This document shows positions 11,100-23,353 of a DNA stretch of 64,000 bases, in pieces. Both the position numbers and the translations under genes were made by a program. Each line of letters opens with the position of its first letter. The stretch's first letter is position 1. This DNA is from Anthostomella pinea (lineage: Eukaryota > Ascomycota > Sordariomycetes > Xylariales > Xylariaceae). The notes below the pieces were generated by a model that saw only the letters and a list, made by a program, of their open reading frames with translations, ran no database searches and was not told the origin of the DNA. The stretch lies in the NCBI GenBank assembly GCA_963556695.1, contig CAUWAG010000008.1, forward strand, positions 1,178,001-1,242,000. Direction: 5' to 3'.

Positions 11100-11364
11100 T
11101 GGATCGGCCTGCGGGTGTATGATCATGAGTCTGCTGATCTTGCATGTAACAGCTCCCTGTATCGAGCGTAATCCCTCTGGCCCTGGCGTCGCGGATTCGG
11201 TGAAAACACGGGCCGTCGATCCTGAAATTGGCTTCTGAAGGCGAGATATGTCATTTCGCTGGTAGTTACCGAGTACTGATAGCACGCACTGCCATCCAGT
11301 CTGTGATATTAAGCATCAAATGCGATGCAGAGCAGCAGGTTGTAATAACGGGTTGTATTCTCTA
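11100..11364. other. Intergenic, nothing recognised
   Basis: Normal base composition. No coding-like frame of useful length and no repeat is seen. Confidence 0.4.
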
Positions 11365-11868
11365 GAATACGCTGTGGTGGAGAAGAAGGCTCTAGGTAAT
11401 GCCGAACAGTATTAGACGGAGCAGCTGCACTGCGACGAGATGGGGTGTGGCCTCGGCTTCTCTCCAGACTCCCAAGTCATCTTTTCGGACAAAAAGGTAC
11501 CTCTTGCCCGTCCATCAAGCGTGCTGGATGGTACTGTCCACTGCATGCCGCTCAATGCATTTGGTCTTGCAGGACACGGAGTCAAAGGGTTGAGCCGTGT
11601 GGTCAGGGCTGCTACACGTGCCTCCATGGTGATCTGCCATATCGAGCACGACACGGTGCTGTGTCGTGGCGAATATGCAGATTCGCTCACCGCGATCGCC
11701 AGCTGGTAGTCCACCGCCGATGCTGGCTCCTTTCTTCGTTGTGGTGCCCAGGATGCGCTCCTGAGTATCCTAGACTACCCAGCTGATTTCCGTGATTACA
11801 TCGCTATTGTAGCACGCGACATCGGCGAGCAGGGTCAAGAACTGCATGATAAGCATGGTGATGGATGA
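11365..11868 (+). pseudogene. Decayed coding remnant, family not recognised
   Basis: One frame gives coding-looking text from about 11365 to the TGA at 11866, interrupted by a TAG at about 11413 and another at 11707. Phrases such as GLAGHGVKGLSRVVRAATR and ILDYPADFRDYIAIVARD look like real protein. I cannot assign a family. It stands between the barrel protein and the polyketide synthase fragment and may be another lost gene of the same locus. The alternative is chance codon-like composition. Confidence 0.3.
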
Positions 11869-13010
11869 TGGATAGTCGCCTCACAACGCGAGTACTACAG
11901 CACCAACGAACGGCCCGCTTATACAAAGATGGCCCTTGATCCCCCGAGAGTGATCATGACAGTCATATTGTACGGCTGACTAGACCCAATACCCTCAAAT
12001 AACTAGAATATGTATAACGTATCTAAGGTCTCACATTGTGAAAACCATACGCCCTCCATCAATAATTAACAGTCGGTCAGATGGATATAATCTATAGAGT
12101 CAACACGCCGCAGCCTTTGAATGGCGAGATGCACCAAAGCTAGAAGGAGGTCCTCGAATACATTTTAATGATGGTGACGTGATGAGATGTAGGATACTGG
12201 CCTGGGAAGATGCTGGAACGATGATACAATATGATATTATATGTCGGTGGGGAAAATTCTGCCTGTGTCGAATATCAACGGTCAGTGAGCTACCCAACGG
12301 GCCGTTAGATGATATCAGGTGTGATTGACCAAGCAGAAATGATGTGCAATATGAGAGAAGGACAGATATTCATTATGACGAGGTAGGAGTAAAGCCTGTC
12401 TCACTTATCGTCAAGTCTTAAGTTTGCTACACCGGCTACGCTTAGTGATCTGCGTGCTCTTTGGTTTTCCCTGGGGATGGTATGCATTTCATGACGATGC
12501 AGACTTGTTGCGTCTTCTATTTGGATGATTATTGTTTTATCCCTCACGCGGTGCTGTTAAGTCACTTCCTGCTTGACAGTTATTTTGCACTGTCAGATAT
12601 ATTATCTCAATAAGGCGTGACGTTCCAAATGCTGCTCTTCAAGCTGTATCCGCCAGTCAACATCGTCTTCTCAAAGTGGTGCGTGTGTTTCTTCATAGCG
12701 CCGTCCGGATGAAGAGGCTCTAGAATTTTGACTATCTTTGCTGTGCTATACTCTGGACGAGTGCCACATGAATTAGTGTGTTCTCAGACGCATCTGAATG
12801 CTATTACGATCCTATCTTTTGATTCTGTTTGAGCCTGCATACCTACACGGTGATATCATCTCTGGAATCGACTTCTGAATAGGGAGCATCGTATCACGGC
12901 AACTATATAGTTACATATTCCATGAGCATGACATTTGTTAGAGTGCGAGCCTATGTGGCGGAGAAGATCATGATGGTTGCCTTTTCCTCGGACAGTAATT
13001 TAAACTGTAC
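11869..13010. other. Intergenic, nothing recognised
   Basis: This 1.1-kb stretch has no convincing open frame on either strand. I found no sign of the ketoreductase or other upstream domains that should precede the ACP fragment that follows. Confidence 0.4.
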
Positions 13011-13595
13011 TTCCCTGCCACCGGATTCGAAACACAAACGCCCACGAGATACAACCGGACACCCATCAACGAGGGCATGCTGCACCGTATACTGAGCTAC
13101 TCCGTGTTCCAGCAGAACAACAGTCCGTTAAGCGCCAGCAGCAACGCCCAACTGATCACAGGCCTCGCCTACCCCCTCACGGTCGATAGATCCGATCTCG
13201 CAAAAGAGCCCCGTTTTGCCTACCTCTCCAGCGGCCACGGCACGGGTGGCAACACAGGGGACGAGTCCGATGGTGTGAGCGACCAGATGGTTCAGGCGAT
13301 CAAGACGTTCACCATGATGCAGAGCTCGGGTGCTGTTGCTGCCGCGTTGACCAAGGCAGCCTTGGGCCTACTGCAGGCTCAGATCACCAAGATCCTGCGT
13401 CTTGAGACTGAGATGGAGCCGGGTAAGCCACTGATGGCATACGGTCTGGACTCGCTGTCAGCGAGCTGCGCGGATGGGTGCGTCAGAAGGTTGGCGCTGA
13501 GCTGAGCACGCTCGACATCACTAACGCGAGCTCTCTCATTGCTTTGAGCGAGAAGCTGGTATCGAAGCTGCCTACCCCAGAAGCGGCTAAGTAGA
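13011..13595 (+). pseudogene. C-terminal fragment of a reducing polyketide synthase (KR tail and ACP)
   Basis: The frame enters near 13011 without a start codon and reads PATGFETQTP and NEGMLHRILSYSVFQQ, which fit the loop after the ketoreductase in fungal reducing synthases. It then reads the acyl-carrier site MAYGLDSLSA (about 13438-13467), whose Ser in DSL is the phosphopantetheine attachment point. Just after it the frame breaks. ELRGWVRQKVGAELST and the rest of the ACP continue in another frame to a TAG at about 13593-13595. This is the tail of a second synthase, distinct from the one beginning 250 bases downstream, which has its own ACP. Everything upstream of the fragment is missing. 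It cannot encode a working enzyme. Confidence 0.75.
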
Positions 13596-13849
13596 GTAAC
13601 GAGGAGCGCTTGCTGCTCTTGAACGAGCATGAATAGTGACTGTAGCTCATTTTAGGTATAAAATTGACGATTTCTCACCTCAAACCACTTCTGACATGAC
13701 ATACTGTGTACCCATGAATATGTTGAAATGCTGAGAATCAATTTGACGGGATGTTCACAGCGAGGTGGTGTTGCTAATCTTGAGTTTGCCTGAGGTATAA
13801 ATTATCGATGGTTGCATAAACACTCTATTGACTCCGTTAGAACGGTGAG

Positions 13850-16800
13850 ACGGCCTTCCATCACCCCAACTCCGATGACCCCAACGGTACCACGCATCAT
13901 CGGGGTGGCCACTTCATTGGAGGCGACATCCGAGACTTCGACCACGGCTTTTTCCAGTTCACTCGCCCACAAGCGGCAGCCACCGACCCCCAGCAGCGCC
14001 TATTGCTGGAGCTGACATGGGAGGCCTTCGAAAGCGCCGGTATGTCAAGGGAAAGCGTGGCCGGCTCTGCCACCGGAGTCTACACAGCCTGCTTTTCGCT
14101 GGACTACGACCGTCTGGTGTTCCGAGACCCGATGGAGCTCCCAGTGTACCTGTCATCAGCTGTGGAGAAGGTCATGCTATCGAATCGGCCGTCTCACGCA
14201 TTCGATCTGCGTGGCCCGTCCTTGACACTTGATACAGCGTGCTCGGGGGGGTTAACCGCTCTGCATCTAGCATGCCAGAGCTTGCAGGATGGCGAGACGG
14301 ACGCGGCGCTCGCAACCGCGACCAACCTGATCCTTGGACCTGATTTCACCATTGGCCTGTCCAATCTGCACATGAGCAGTGCGGATGGGCGCTGCTATCC
14401 TTTCGACGACCGCGGCGACGGCTATGGCCGCGGTGAAGGCGTTGTAGTGCTGGTGCTGAAGCGACTAGCCGACGCCGTGCGCGACCGCGACCCCATTCGG
14501 GCAGTGATTCGCGGTACGGCCGCCGGCCAGGACGGCTACACCCCCCAGAGCATCACGTATCCCAACGGCCGCGCACAGGCTGATCTAGCCCGCAAGACAT
14601 ATGCTCGCGCCGGCTTGCGACCCGAGGACGTTGTTTATGTCGAGGCACACGGCACCGGCACTAAGGCGGGTGATAGCGAGGAGCTTGGTGGCATTGCCGA
14701 CGTGGTTTGCCACCAAGGCGCGCGTGGACAGCATGGAGAATACGCTCTATGTTGGCTCCATAAAGGGAGCGATCGGCCACACCGAGAGCGTCGCCGGACT
14801 GGCCAGCATGCTCAAGGCCACCGTCATGCTGGAGCGTGGGCTCATCCCACCCGTGGCCGGATATGCCAACCCAAAGCCCGGTTTGCCATTACGTGGCATG
14901 TGTGTGCCGACCCAAGTGGTCCCATGGCCGCAAACCGCTGTTCCTCGTATATCCATCAACAGCTTTGGGTTCGGCGGCGCAAATGCTCACGTCGTCTTGG
15001 AGGGCGCTCCGGAACCATCACCTCGCGGAGGTGACGTCGTCCACACAGTCTCGCCGCGTCTCTTCACGCTCTCCGCCAACTCATCGCCCTCTCTCGAGGC
15101 CATGGTCACATTTTACCATGATTGGGTGGAGCAACGAGAGGAGACCGACACGCTCCTAGCCGATCTGTCATATACTCTACTGCACCGCCGCTCCGCACTG
15201 CCATATCGCACCAGCGTAGTGGCTGACTGTCGACCCTCATTGCTCGAAGCGCTGCGCGATAGACCATCACTGTCCAGCAGGCCAGTTACGCAGCCCGAAA
15301 AGCTCGACGTAGTATTTGTATTCACCGGTCAGGGTTCGCAGTGGGCTGGCATGGGCCGTGAGCTATTGCTGCTGGCTAGTGACACGCCCGGCATATCGAC
15401 CATCTTCCGAGACTCGATCCGAGCATCGCGTGACATGCTCCGCAAGCTCGGAGCGACATGGGATCTGGAGGCAGAACTTCTCCGAGAGGCAACTGAGTCG
15501 CGTCTCAGTGAGGCCGAACTCGCACAGCCAGCCACTTCTGCCATCCAGATCGCCCTACTCGCCTTACTAGGAGCCCTGGGCGTGCGTCCCCGCGCCGTGG
15601 TGGGACACTCGAGTGGAGAGATTGGTGCAGCTTATGCAGCGGGCTATTTATCGCACGAGACGGCCATCAAAGTTGCCTTCCACCGCGGGTTCATGGCCCA
15701 AGCTGTCAGAGCCAAAAGACTTGGCCGCGGTGCTATGCTGTCTGTAGGCTCGGGCGAGCAAGACGTCCAAAGGCACATCGAGAGCTTGACTCGAGGCATG
15801 GCCGGGGTTGCCTGTGTGAACAGTCCCCGTAGCGTGACCATCTCGGGCGACTCTGACGCCGTGGACGAGGTTATCGAGCGTATTGCCGCAGCCGACGACG
15901 GCACATTCCACCGCAAGCTTCTGGTTGACACTGCCTATCATTCGCATCATATGCGCGCCATCGCTGAAGACTATGCAGCTCGGCTGGGAGTCATATCGGT
16001 TGAAAATCCATCCAACGAAAGCCCAGTAGCTTTCACTTCGTCAGTAACGGGCGAACCTAAGGCTTCGGGTTTCGATGCCGCATACTGGGTCGCCAATCTC
16101 GTCTTCCCTGTTCGCTTTGCTGATGCCGTCCAAGCAGCCGCTCGAAATCGTCATCAGCCAGACCAACACACCGTCTATGTTGAGATCGGCCCGCATCCGT
16201 CGTTGGCGGGCGCTGTTCGCCAGAACCTCCAGCATCCAGACGTCCCCAAACTGACCTTTGACTACCATGGCCCCTTGCAGCGCAAAGTCGGCGCTGTTGC
16301 CAGTGCACTGGCGTTGGCGGGTAGGCTGTTTGAGCGAGGCATATCCATCAACTGGCAAGTCGTATCTTCACTGACCCCTGGCACCGACACAGCCATGGTG
16401 CGACACGATCTCCCCGCCTACCCATGGGATCATTCAGTAAAGCACTGGCACGAGTCACGCGCGGCGCGTGCGTATCACTTCCGCGAAGAGCCATACCACG
16501 ACCTTGTGGGCGTGCTTGTCCCCGACGCTACAGATATAGAGCCTAGGTGGCGTCACTTCCTCAGCCTGGGGACACTGCCGTGGCTGGCAGATCACGTCGT
16601 CGATGGCTTAGCCGTCTTCCCCGGAGCGGGTTACGTGTGCATGGCTATCGAGGCCATAGCGCAGCTCGCCCGCCAGCGTTTTCCGGCCCGGGCTCTCGAG
16701 ACCTTTGCGCTGTCTGATGTTTCGTTCAAGCGAGGTTTGGTCGTGCCCGACCTGCCGTCGCAACGTGTCGAGACACAGCTGAGTCTGAAACCAGTACCGG

Positions 16801-19800
16801 GCGGTTTATCCGACCTTGGCTTCCAATTCGCTGTCACGGCACTGACCGACAGCGGCCAGTGGTATGAGCATGCCACTGGTGTCATCGACGGAATTTTGGC
16901 AGCTAGTGCTGAGGATATTAGTGCCAGTCCAAAGCCTCGAAAAGAATCGTTGCCAGAGCTCCCACCAGGCAGCGAGACGATCCACAAAGAAGCGCTGTAT
17001 GCCGACCTGGAGACCTTGGGTAATGCATACGGGCCAACGTTTGCTGGGCTGGACTCCATTTCTATAGCCCCTGATGCGTCTGTGGCTTCGGCTTCATTCG
17101 ACGTGCCCGACGTGCAGGTTTCCATGCCCTATCAGCACCAGCGTGCGCACATAATCCACCCATCCACCCTCGACATCATCTTACATACGGTTTTGCCGCT
17201 CGTCAGCAGACGACTTGGTCCAGGTTCTGTTATGCCAGTGCACATTGACGAGCTACTAGTCGCCGCGAAGCCTTCTCTCCAAGAGCCCAAGTCTAAACTC
17301 GAAGTCTGAACAAGCCTGACATCGAGCCACTTCCGCACTGCCGTTGCTAATGCCACTGTTTTGGCCAGTGGGCAGCGCGTGCTTTCCGTGTCGGGCATGG
17401 AGGTTCGCAGCCTGGCAGTCCACAGATCTTCGGCGGAGAGCCCAGGCGGACGAGCTGTATGCTATGAGCTCAACTGGAAGCCCGACATGGACTACCTAAG
17501 AGCCGCAGACCTACCAGAGAAGGCGTCGTTACTTGATGTATTTGGCACCATCGCCTCGAAACGCCATGGCCTCACTACTATCGGCCTTGGCTGTGGCGTG
17601 GACTTGACAGCCGAGCTGCTGGATACCATCGAATCTCATGATCACGCCGTCGTATCGCATGACTTCGTAGACGCGACGCCGAGCCGGTTTGACGACGCGG
17701 CGGGACGTTTTCAGAACAGGGGCTTCGCACTCCAGCTCCGTACGCTACGGCCTCAGTATAGCACAGACGACGCAGCCGCTCGTGGGTTCGAGTCTTCCAA
17801 GTATGACGTGGTGCTGGCCGTGTCTCCGAGATGGCTCGCCCAGGCGTCGGTGCTGGTGAAGGCCGAGGGCCACATTGTGCTCGTGTTAGGTGCGCGGGAC
17901 TCCAAAGCTGCGACAGAAGTACCGGAGACGCCCGTCATGCTACAGCAGCAACTCCGCTTCCACGACGAGGCTCGAGACAGGACAGTTGTGGTGGCAAAGC
18001 CTGCTGCTGCTGCTGCTCGCATGCCGGCCAGGGTCCACATCCTCACCCACTCTGACCCGACGCAGCATGCCAAAGCAGCCTGGGCCTCAGCAATCCAGAA
18101 CAGGCTGCGCGGCCAGAACATCACAGCATCGATCCATGCCCTCGGAACCAGCACCGTCGAGGCCCTCAGAAACGGCCGGGGTGTTGACAGCATTGATGAC
18201 GTGGTTTTGGTAGTTGACGACCAGGCCGACCTGCCTATCCTCAGCGATGCTCGAACATTTGCCCCTGCCGCAGCCTTGTTGGGACTGCCCCAGGCTCGTG
18301 TGGTATGGCTCGCCCCTGACGACGCAGTTGCTTTCCACCAAATTTCCGGGGTCTCGCGCAGAGCCCACGCCTCGTCACGGCGAGCTCCGCCTCGTCACGG
18401 TGCACGCCTCGGCCGGTCCGCTTGCGGACATGACCGCTGGCCCCTCGCGCAGCCGGTTGATTGACGTGGTCGTGGACGCGGTCGGTCGGGTCGCGGATGT
18501 GGAAACAGCCCACAGCGAGCGCGAATAACGCGTGAGTCCTGACGGCGCTGTCCTGACTCCGCGCTTGCGTCACCACGAGAAGCTGAACAGCGCTGTGGCG
18601 ACGAGCGACGATGGTTCTGGCCCCGAGACAGAGCCGCGTCTATTTGCTGATGACCGGCGCCCCGTCATTTTGTCACCCGGCAGTTCTGGCCTTTTCGTTG
18701 ACTATGAGGTCCGCGCCACACCGCTGGGCAGTCAAGACATCGAAGTACAGGTGCGAGCTATGGCACTTCCGAACGCCGGGTCGAGAATGGCTGGCAATGG
18801 CCACCTGGGTGAATATGTAGGAGTGGTTGCAGAGGTTGGCGCCGGCGTCAAGTCGCTTGTCCCAGGAGACAGTGTTGTTGCCCTGGCTCCCGTTGTAGGC
18901 GCCAGCGTGTTGCGCATCACAGCAGCTCATGCCGGGATCTTACCATCCCAATTACCGCCTACCGTCGTTGCTGCTCTGCTACTTGATGCTATGGCTGCGT
19001 CATATGTCTTGCAGAGCATACCCTCCTCCGAGCAAAGCACGATTTTGGTCCACGGAACCCTCTCCGCCGCTGGTCGAGCCGTCGTCGCACTCGCCCGGTT
19101 GCGTGGCTTCCGTGTCACAACTACTGCTGCGGACTCGACGGAAGCCCAAATGCTGGATGAGCAACTTAGTATTGGGGAGGCGGACGTGCTTATAAGCCGC
19201 CGTTCTCTCCACCGTCGACTGCCGAGCGACTTGTTCGTGCATGGGGTGGATGCCATCATCCATGCGGACAGCGGCAGCGAGAATGGTATCCCCAATGAAG
19301 CTTTGGGACTCATCAAGCCATTTGGCAAGCTCATCGTCTTGGGTCGTTCCCTCCACGTGCCCGCGGCGGCCAAAAACCTTGCACTAAATGTGGCTATCCA
19401 TTTGGTCGACATCGAGGGGCTACTCTTAGCCCAGCCAGACCTGAAACCGACTTTGATTGCCGCAGCAGTGGCCACATTAGAGCATATCCCGCTTTCTGGG
19501 CTGGAATCGGCTGTGCATAATGTGGCCGAAGCGACCGAGATGTTGCGGTTGATCAACACGGGCGTACATGCAAAGGCGGCGCTCCAAGCCGATCCAGATT
19601 CGACAGTTGACGTCGTCAAGAAAGCCACGGGCTCTTCCTGGGATGATGAGAATGCCACGTATGTCGTCTCAGGTGGGCTTGGGGACCTGGGGCAGCGTCT
19701 CTTGTTGAAGATGGCGCGGCGCGGTGCTAAACATCTAGCTATCCTGTCACGTCGAGTGATCAACCGCCATACCCATGACGAACTTCAGGCCAAGCTTGAG

Positions 19801-20871
19801 GCATTCCGACCAGGCCTGCACCTGTATACTCTGCAGTGCGACGTCTCATCGGAGCAAAGCGTCCAGGCCGCAGCTGACGGCCTTAAGCGCCAGGGAGCAC
19901 CTTCAGTGCGTGCCGTAATTCAGAGTGCGGTCGTCTGGAATGTAGGCTGCCGTCAATTTGGGCTCCGTCAACTTCTGTGTATTGCTGCTGACTGTTGTGC
20001 CTAGGATCGACTTCTTGAAATGATGACGCACGAAGAGTTCACAGGCGCCACCAAGGGAAAGGTAGCCGGGACGCTCGCCCTGCTCCGCGTGTTCTCGTCC
20101 CCTCACCTCTGTTTCTTCCTTTCGTTATCATCAACAGCAGGCATTCTGGGCGCTGGCGGCCTGGCCAGCTACAACGCTGGCAATGTGACGCAGGGCGCAC
20201 TGGCGCACATAACGAAGTCGAGCCCGACGCGTATCCTATCAGTCGATATTGGCTGGATCGAGGACGCGGTCCAAACGAAGGACAGCAGCGCGCGCAAGCA
20301 GGGTTTGCGACAGGCGGGTGCCACCGCCCTTCGGGGCGACGAGCTGGCACGCTTCTTCGAATACGTCCTCAGTGTGGCCTTAGACCCTGGCTTCGACGCC
20401 TTCCGCCAACTCGTCATCGGCTTCGACGTCGAATCTCTTGCCGGCGCGACAGCGCTCAACGGTAACACACGCTCGGCACTGTTCAACCAGGTGCGCCACG
20501 CCACGCGACGGCAAGCGACAAAAGAAAAGGGCGCCGACGCTGCCGATAAGGCACAAGGACCGACGTTCGACCAGGTCGTCGCCGATGGCGACCTGGCGGC
20601 CGTGGCCAGCTTCATCGCGACGTCCATGGCGGTGCAGCTGGCCCGGCTGATTTCGGTCGAGCCAGGCACGATCGACCCGCGGCAGGGTTCGATCATGGCG
20701 CTCGGTTTAGACTCTCTGGTGGCAGTGGAGCTGCGCAACTGGGCGATGCGGCAGTTCGACGCGCCCTTGCAGTCGTCCGAGATCCTGGCCAACCAGACGG
20801 TACACGCCTTGGCGGAAAAGGTTGCGTTACGGTCGAAGAAGGTCAGCTTGGCTGTGGCAGCGACGGCGTGA
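13850..20871 (+). pseudogene. Highly reducing type I polyketide synthase, nearly complete but broken
   Basis: Domains in order are KS, AT, DH, a shortened methyltransferase-like region, ER, KR and ACP. The KS has active Cys in DTACSGG (Cys codon 14240-14242) and His in VEAHGTGT. The AT has GHSSGEIGAAY (about 15603). The DH has HVVDGLAVFPGAGY (about 16594) and HPSTLDIILH. ER and KR (TYVVSGGLGDLG, about 19660) follow, and the ACP has GLDSLVAVELRNW (about 20703). Homology begins abruptly at TAFHHPNSDDP with a stop just upstream, so roughly the first 50 residues and the start are gone. One extra base near 14702-14706 shifts the KS frame. A TGA sits at 17307, a frame change near 18355 and a TAA at 18526. 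A 63-base intron (19942-20004) with normal splice sites joins VW-N to DRLLEMM. The ER nucleotide-binding loop (HGTLSAAGRAVV) is atypical. The intended product is unknown. Confidence 0.88.
19942..20004 (+). other. Intron inside the polyketide synthase KR domain
   Basis: It begins GTAGGC, ends GTGCCTAG and has a CTGAC branch-like site. Removing it keeps the frame and restores the KR text VWNDRLLEMMTHEEF. Confidence 0.75.
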
Positions 20872-21712
20872 AATGAAAAAGCTTAGCTGGTAAAGACTGC
20901 GTGGTGTTTTCATAGACGCACCGAGTACGAAGTAGTGGACCTTAAGAGAAAATCCTGAATGAGCCCAGGTGCCTGGAAGGGGATTATTACCAGGCAGGAA
21001 TGGGAGACGCGTGGTGAGATTGGTGATTCCTGGTGTGAAGGATGCAGGTGGTCCTGGATGACATAGTAAATACGGCAAAGTTGGAAGAAGATTGCAATGT
21101 CAACCACGTGGCCTCGTTGGGACTTATTATTATTATCCTCTTTCGATGTTCAGAACTTCATAAGTTCATATCCGTTGCGACCCATCTCGGCCCTTGTCGC
21201 CGCGTCGGCCATGACGCATCTAGTGGTGGATCTCCGTCTGATGTCTGCGTCTCCCAGGGTATTTATATTGACTGCTGTTCGCACTTACTTCTTCCAAACC
21301 CGTATAATGCAAACAGTGGTCCTTAGAAAACGCGACAACCCAACTTCCTGGGTTCGCGAGCATGCGGCTGCGGCTGCTGCGTGAGGGAACTGTCCCTTGC
21401 GGCCATGGTTCCCCCGCTCATTTTAGTTAAGCGAGTTTGAAATATACTTCCTTATTAACGTTAGTGGTGAAAAGGACCAGACACGCCTGCCCGATTAGGA
21501 CAAGTCTCTGCCGCTGTTATTCCATTTTACGTCGTTGCCCGTTTACACTGCCCTCTGTCTGTCTGTCCCCCCTGTCTGCGTACGGGCGCTGACTAAAGCA
21601 TGACATTGACAAGACGCAAGACAGAAACAGTAAGGTAGGTAGTCGACACTATTCACCACAGACCACAGACCAGAGCCAAGGTAGTCCTCCACCAACCCGG
21701 CACATTCTCCAA
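20872..21712. other. Intergenic region between synthase and regulator
   Basis: No gene is seen. It contains the downstream flank of the synthase remnant and the promoter of the bANK gene. A TATA-like GTATTTATATTG lies near 21258, but that is far from the next start codon, so I do not assign it a role. Confidence 0.4.
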
Positions 21713-22659
21713 ATGGAGCGTCGCCGGCTGCAGAATCGCATCGCACAGCGCCGGTTTCGTCGTTAGTATCCCGCCAGCATTTGTGTGTCTTCAAGTCTTG
21801 GAGCAGGACCGGCAACTAAATACTCCCCGCGGTGACAGAGAAGCAGCAGCAGAAAGCCGCTGAGCAAGCCCAGGCGAATGCGCCTCCGACTTCGAGCCAC
21901 CACGAGATTACCGAGCTCCACTACGAGGTGAAACTCCCCCTGAGCCATGACCCGACCCCGGAGTTCCCACCGCCGGCGACGACTCCGAGGTCCGTTAGTA
22001 GCCCCGCTGCCGGCCGGAGCCTGTGCGATTTGAGCGCGTACGGGAGCCTCGCGCTCCTTGACAACATCTCATTTGCAAACATGGACAACTTGGATATGAG
22101 CGCTATACAGATGCACGGGACGAGGGACGACTTGGTGGAGATGTTCCTGAGCAGGCTCGGGTGTAAAGAGTCCATGCCCACCGATAGCGGCGTTGACTCA
22201 GAAGGACAAGCAGGCTGGGTGAGCGCCCTGCACATCGCCGCGCAAAAGGGCCATGACAGAGTCGCCCGCGCGTTACTGCAGCACAATGCAGAGGGCAATG
22301 TCAAGGATAGCGATGGGAAAACACCCCTGATACACGCTACCATCGGGGGCCACAAGGAAGTGGTGAGCTTGTTGCTGACACACGGGGCACGCATCGGGAA
22401 CGTGGATAACGAACACCGCTCGGCCCTCCACTGGGCCGTGGTGCATCGCCGCGAGACACTGTTGAAGCTCCTGCTGGATCACGCCGCTGGCGATCTGGCA
22501 ACGATAGACGGATACGACGACAGCGGGAGGACCCCGTTGCACATGGCCGTAGACATGGATTTCGAAGCTGGTCTACAGCTCCTGTTAGAATTCGGTGCCA
22601 ACGTGCACTATAAAGCTAGAAGTCAACGTCAGAATGATGGGCTGCCTGGTACGAGTTAG
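21713..22659 (+). CDS. bZIP basic region plus ankyrin repeats (bANK-type transcription factor)
   Basis: The model joins 21713-21761 and 21839-22659 (289 residues). Exon 1 encodes the basic DNA-binding region MERRRLQNRIAQRRFR, and splicing continues it with QKQQQKAAEQ. The intron (GTTAGT...GACAG, 77 bases) is phase 1. There is no leucine heptad after the basic region. Instead, from about residue 155 four ankyrin units follow (GWVSALHIAAQKGH, GKTPLIHATIGGHK, RSALHWAVVHRR, GRTPLHMAVDMD). This layout matches the fungal bANK regulators, whose known members (TOXE of the HC-toxin cluster, and the apicidin regulator) drive single secondary-metabolite clusters. Lying 0.8 kb past the synthase, it is a candidate pathway-specific activator. 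The start could be further upstream if another exon exists, since the first Met lies very close to the basic region. Confidence 0.8.
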
Positions 22660-23203
22660 GGAGGTCTCGATAATAGACTATATGGGTTCCCGTTCACTAA
22701 GACTTTGCATCAAGAACGTTCGAGAGCACAGACACCGCGACTCATGCCATCCCAGCTACATATAGGATCCAGTCTATGTGAATGATATCTTCACCTGATT
22801 AGTTACTGTTTCTGTGAGTTTTCCGCACTTGACTTGGGCTTGAAGTCGAAATAGCTGCATTTCTCCTCCTACGCAACCTGCTTACACTGCAAGATTGCAT
22901 GGCATTTCAATTGTGAACGGGGCATAAAATTAAGCTGTCTTGACCCTCTTTTGCTGCCAAGAACCCTAGTCGCAGCCTAGATTCCACGACACGTATGCAG
23001 TCATCTCGTGATCGCTGCGAAGCCCACCGAAGCAGTTCATCGCCGGCAAGCTTGTACTTGCCTCCTTGTTCCCATGCTTTATTCCCGTCGGCCTCACCAT
23101 CAGGGGAGGTTCTACTAGCCCATAACCCCCTTTCTGCAGTAACTGCAACTTCGTATCCCCCGTTGACCACACAGATTCCTATTGCTGCTAACATTCTCCA
23201 GCC
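22660..23203. other. Intergenic, nothing recognised
   Basis: No coding text is recognised. Bases 23000-23200 may be the promoter of the oxidase stub that follows. Confidence 0.4.
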
Positions 23204-23353
23204 ATGCCAGCTGTCACTCGCGAGGACTCGTGCCTTGCCGCCGAGGCACTCGAGAAGGCCGGGCTGCAGGTGCCCCTCCCGACTGATACCGAGTTTGTTG
23301 CGCGCCAAGGTAGCTACTGGTCCAACACGGCAAAGATGACAGTAAGACGGTGA
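23204..23353 (+). pseudogene. N-terminal stub of an FAD-linked (BBE-type) oxidase
   Basis: An ATG opens a 49-residue frame. Its text, LEKAGLQVPLPTDTEFVARQ followed by GSYWSNTAKMT, is the standard beginning of fungal FAD-dependent oxidases of the PCMH/berberine-bridge type, just before the FAD-binding domain. The frame then ends at TGA 23351-23353, and I see none of the expected FAD-binding sequence downstream. Bases 23480-23760 contain short coding-like phrases (VEVDHHDGQVVLAKMAI, DEEVAIAAFNAAFRSYAEGYE) in two frames that could be debris of the same or another gene. Such oxidases are common tailoring enzymes in polyketide and alkaloid clusters. This one is not functional as read. Confidence 0.55.

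Noticed and set aside
18532..20004. Separate enoyl reductase gene
   Set aside because: It shares the frame and order of the upstream synthase across one stop codon and carries the KR start downstream. It is part of the same broken synthase.
20872..21712. Possible tox-box (ATCTCNCGNA) for the bANK regulator
   Set aside because: The nearest candidate, ATCTCGGCCC near 21184, does not fit the consensus, and a scan by eye found no exact match.
21762..21838. Stop just after the bZIP basic region as a sign of a dead regulator
   Set aside because: A phase-1 GT-AG intron removes the stop and restores a continuous basic region, so the stop is intronic.
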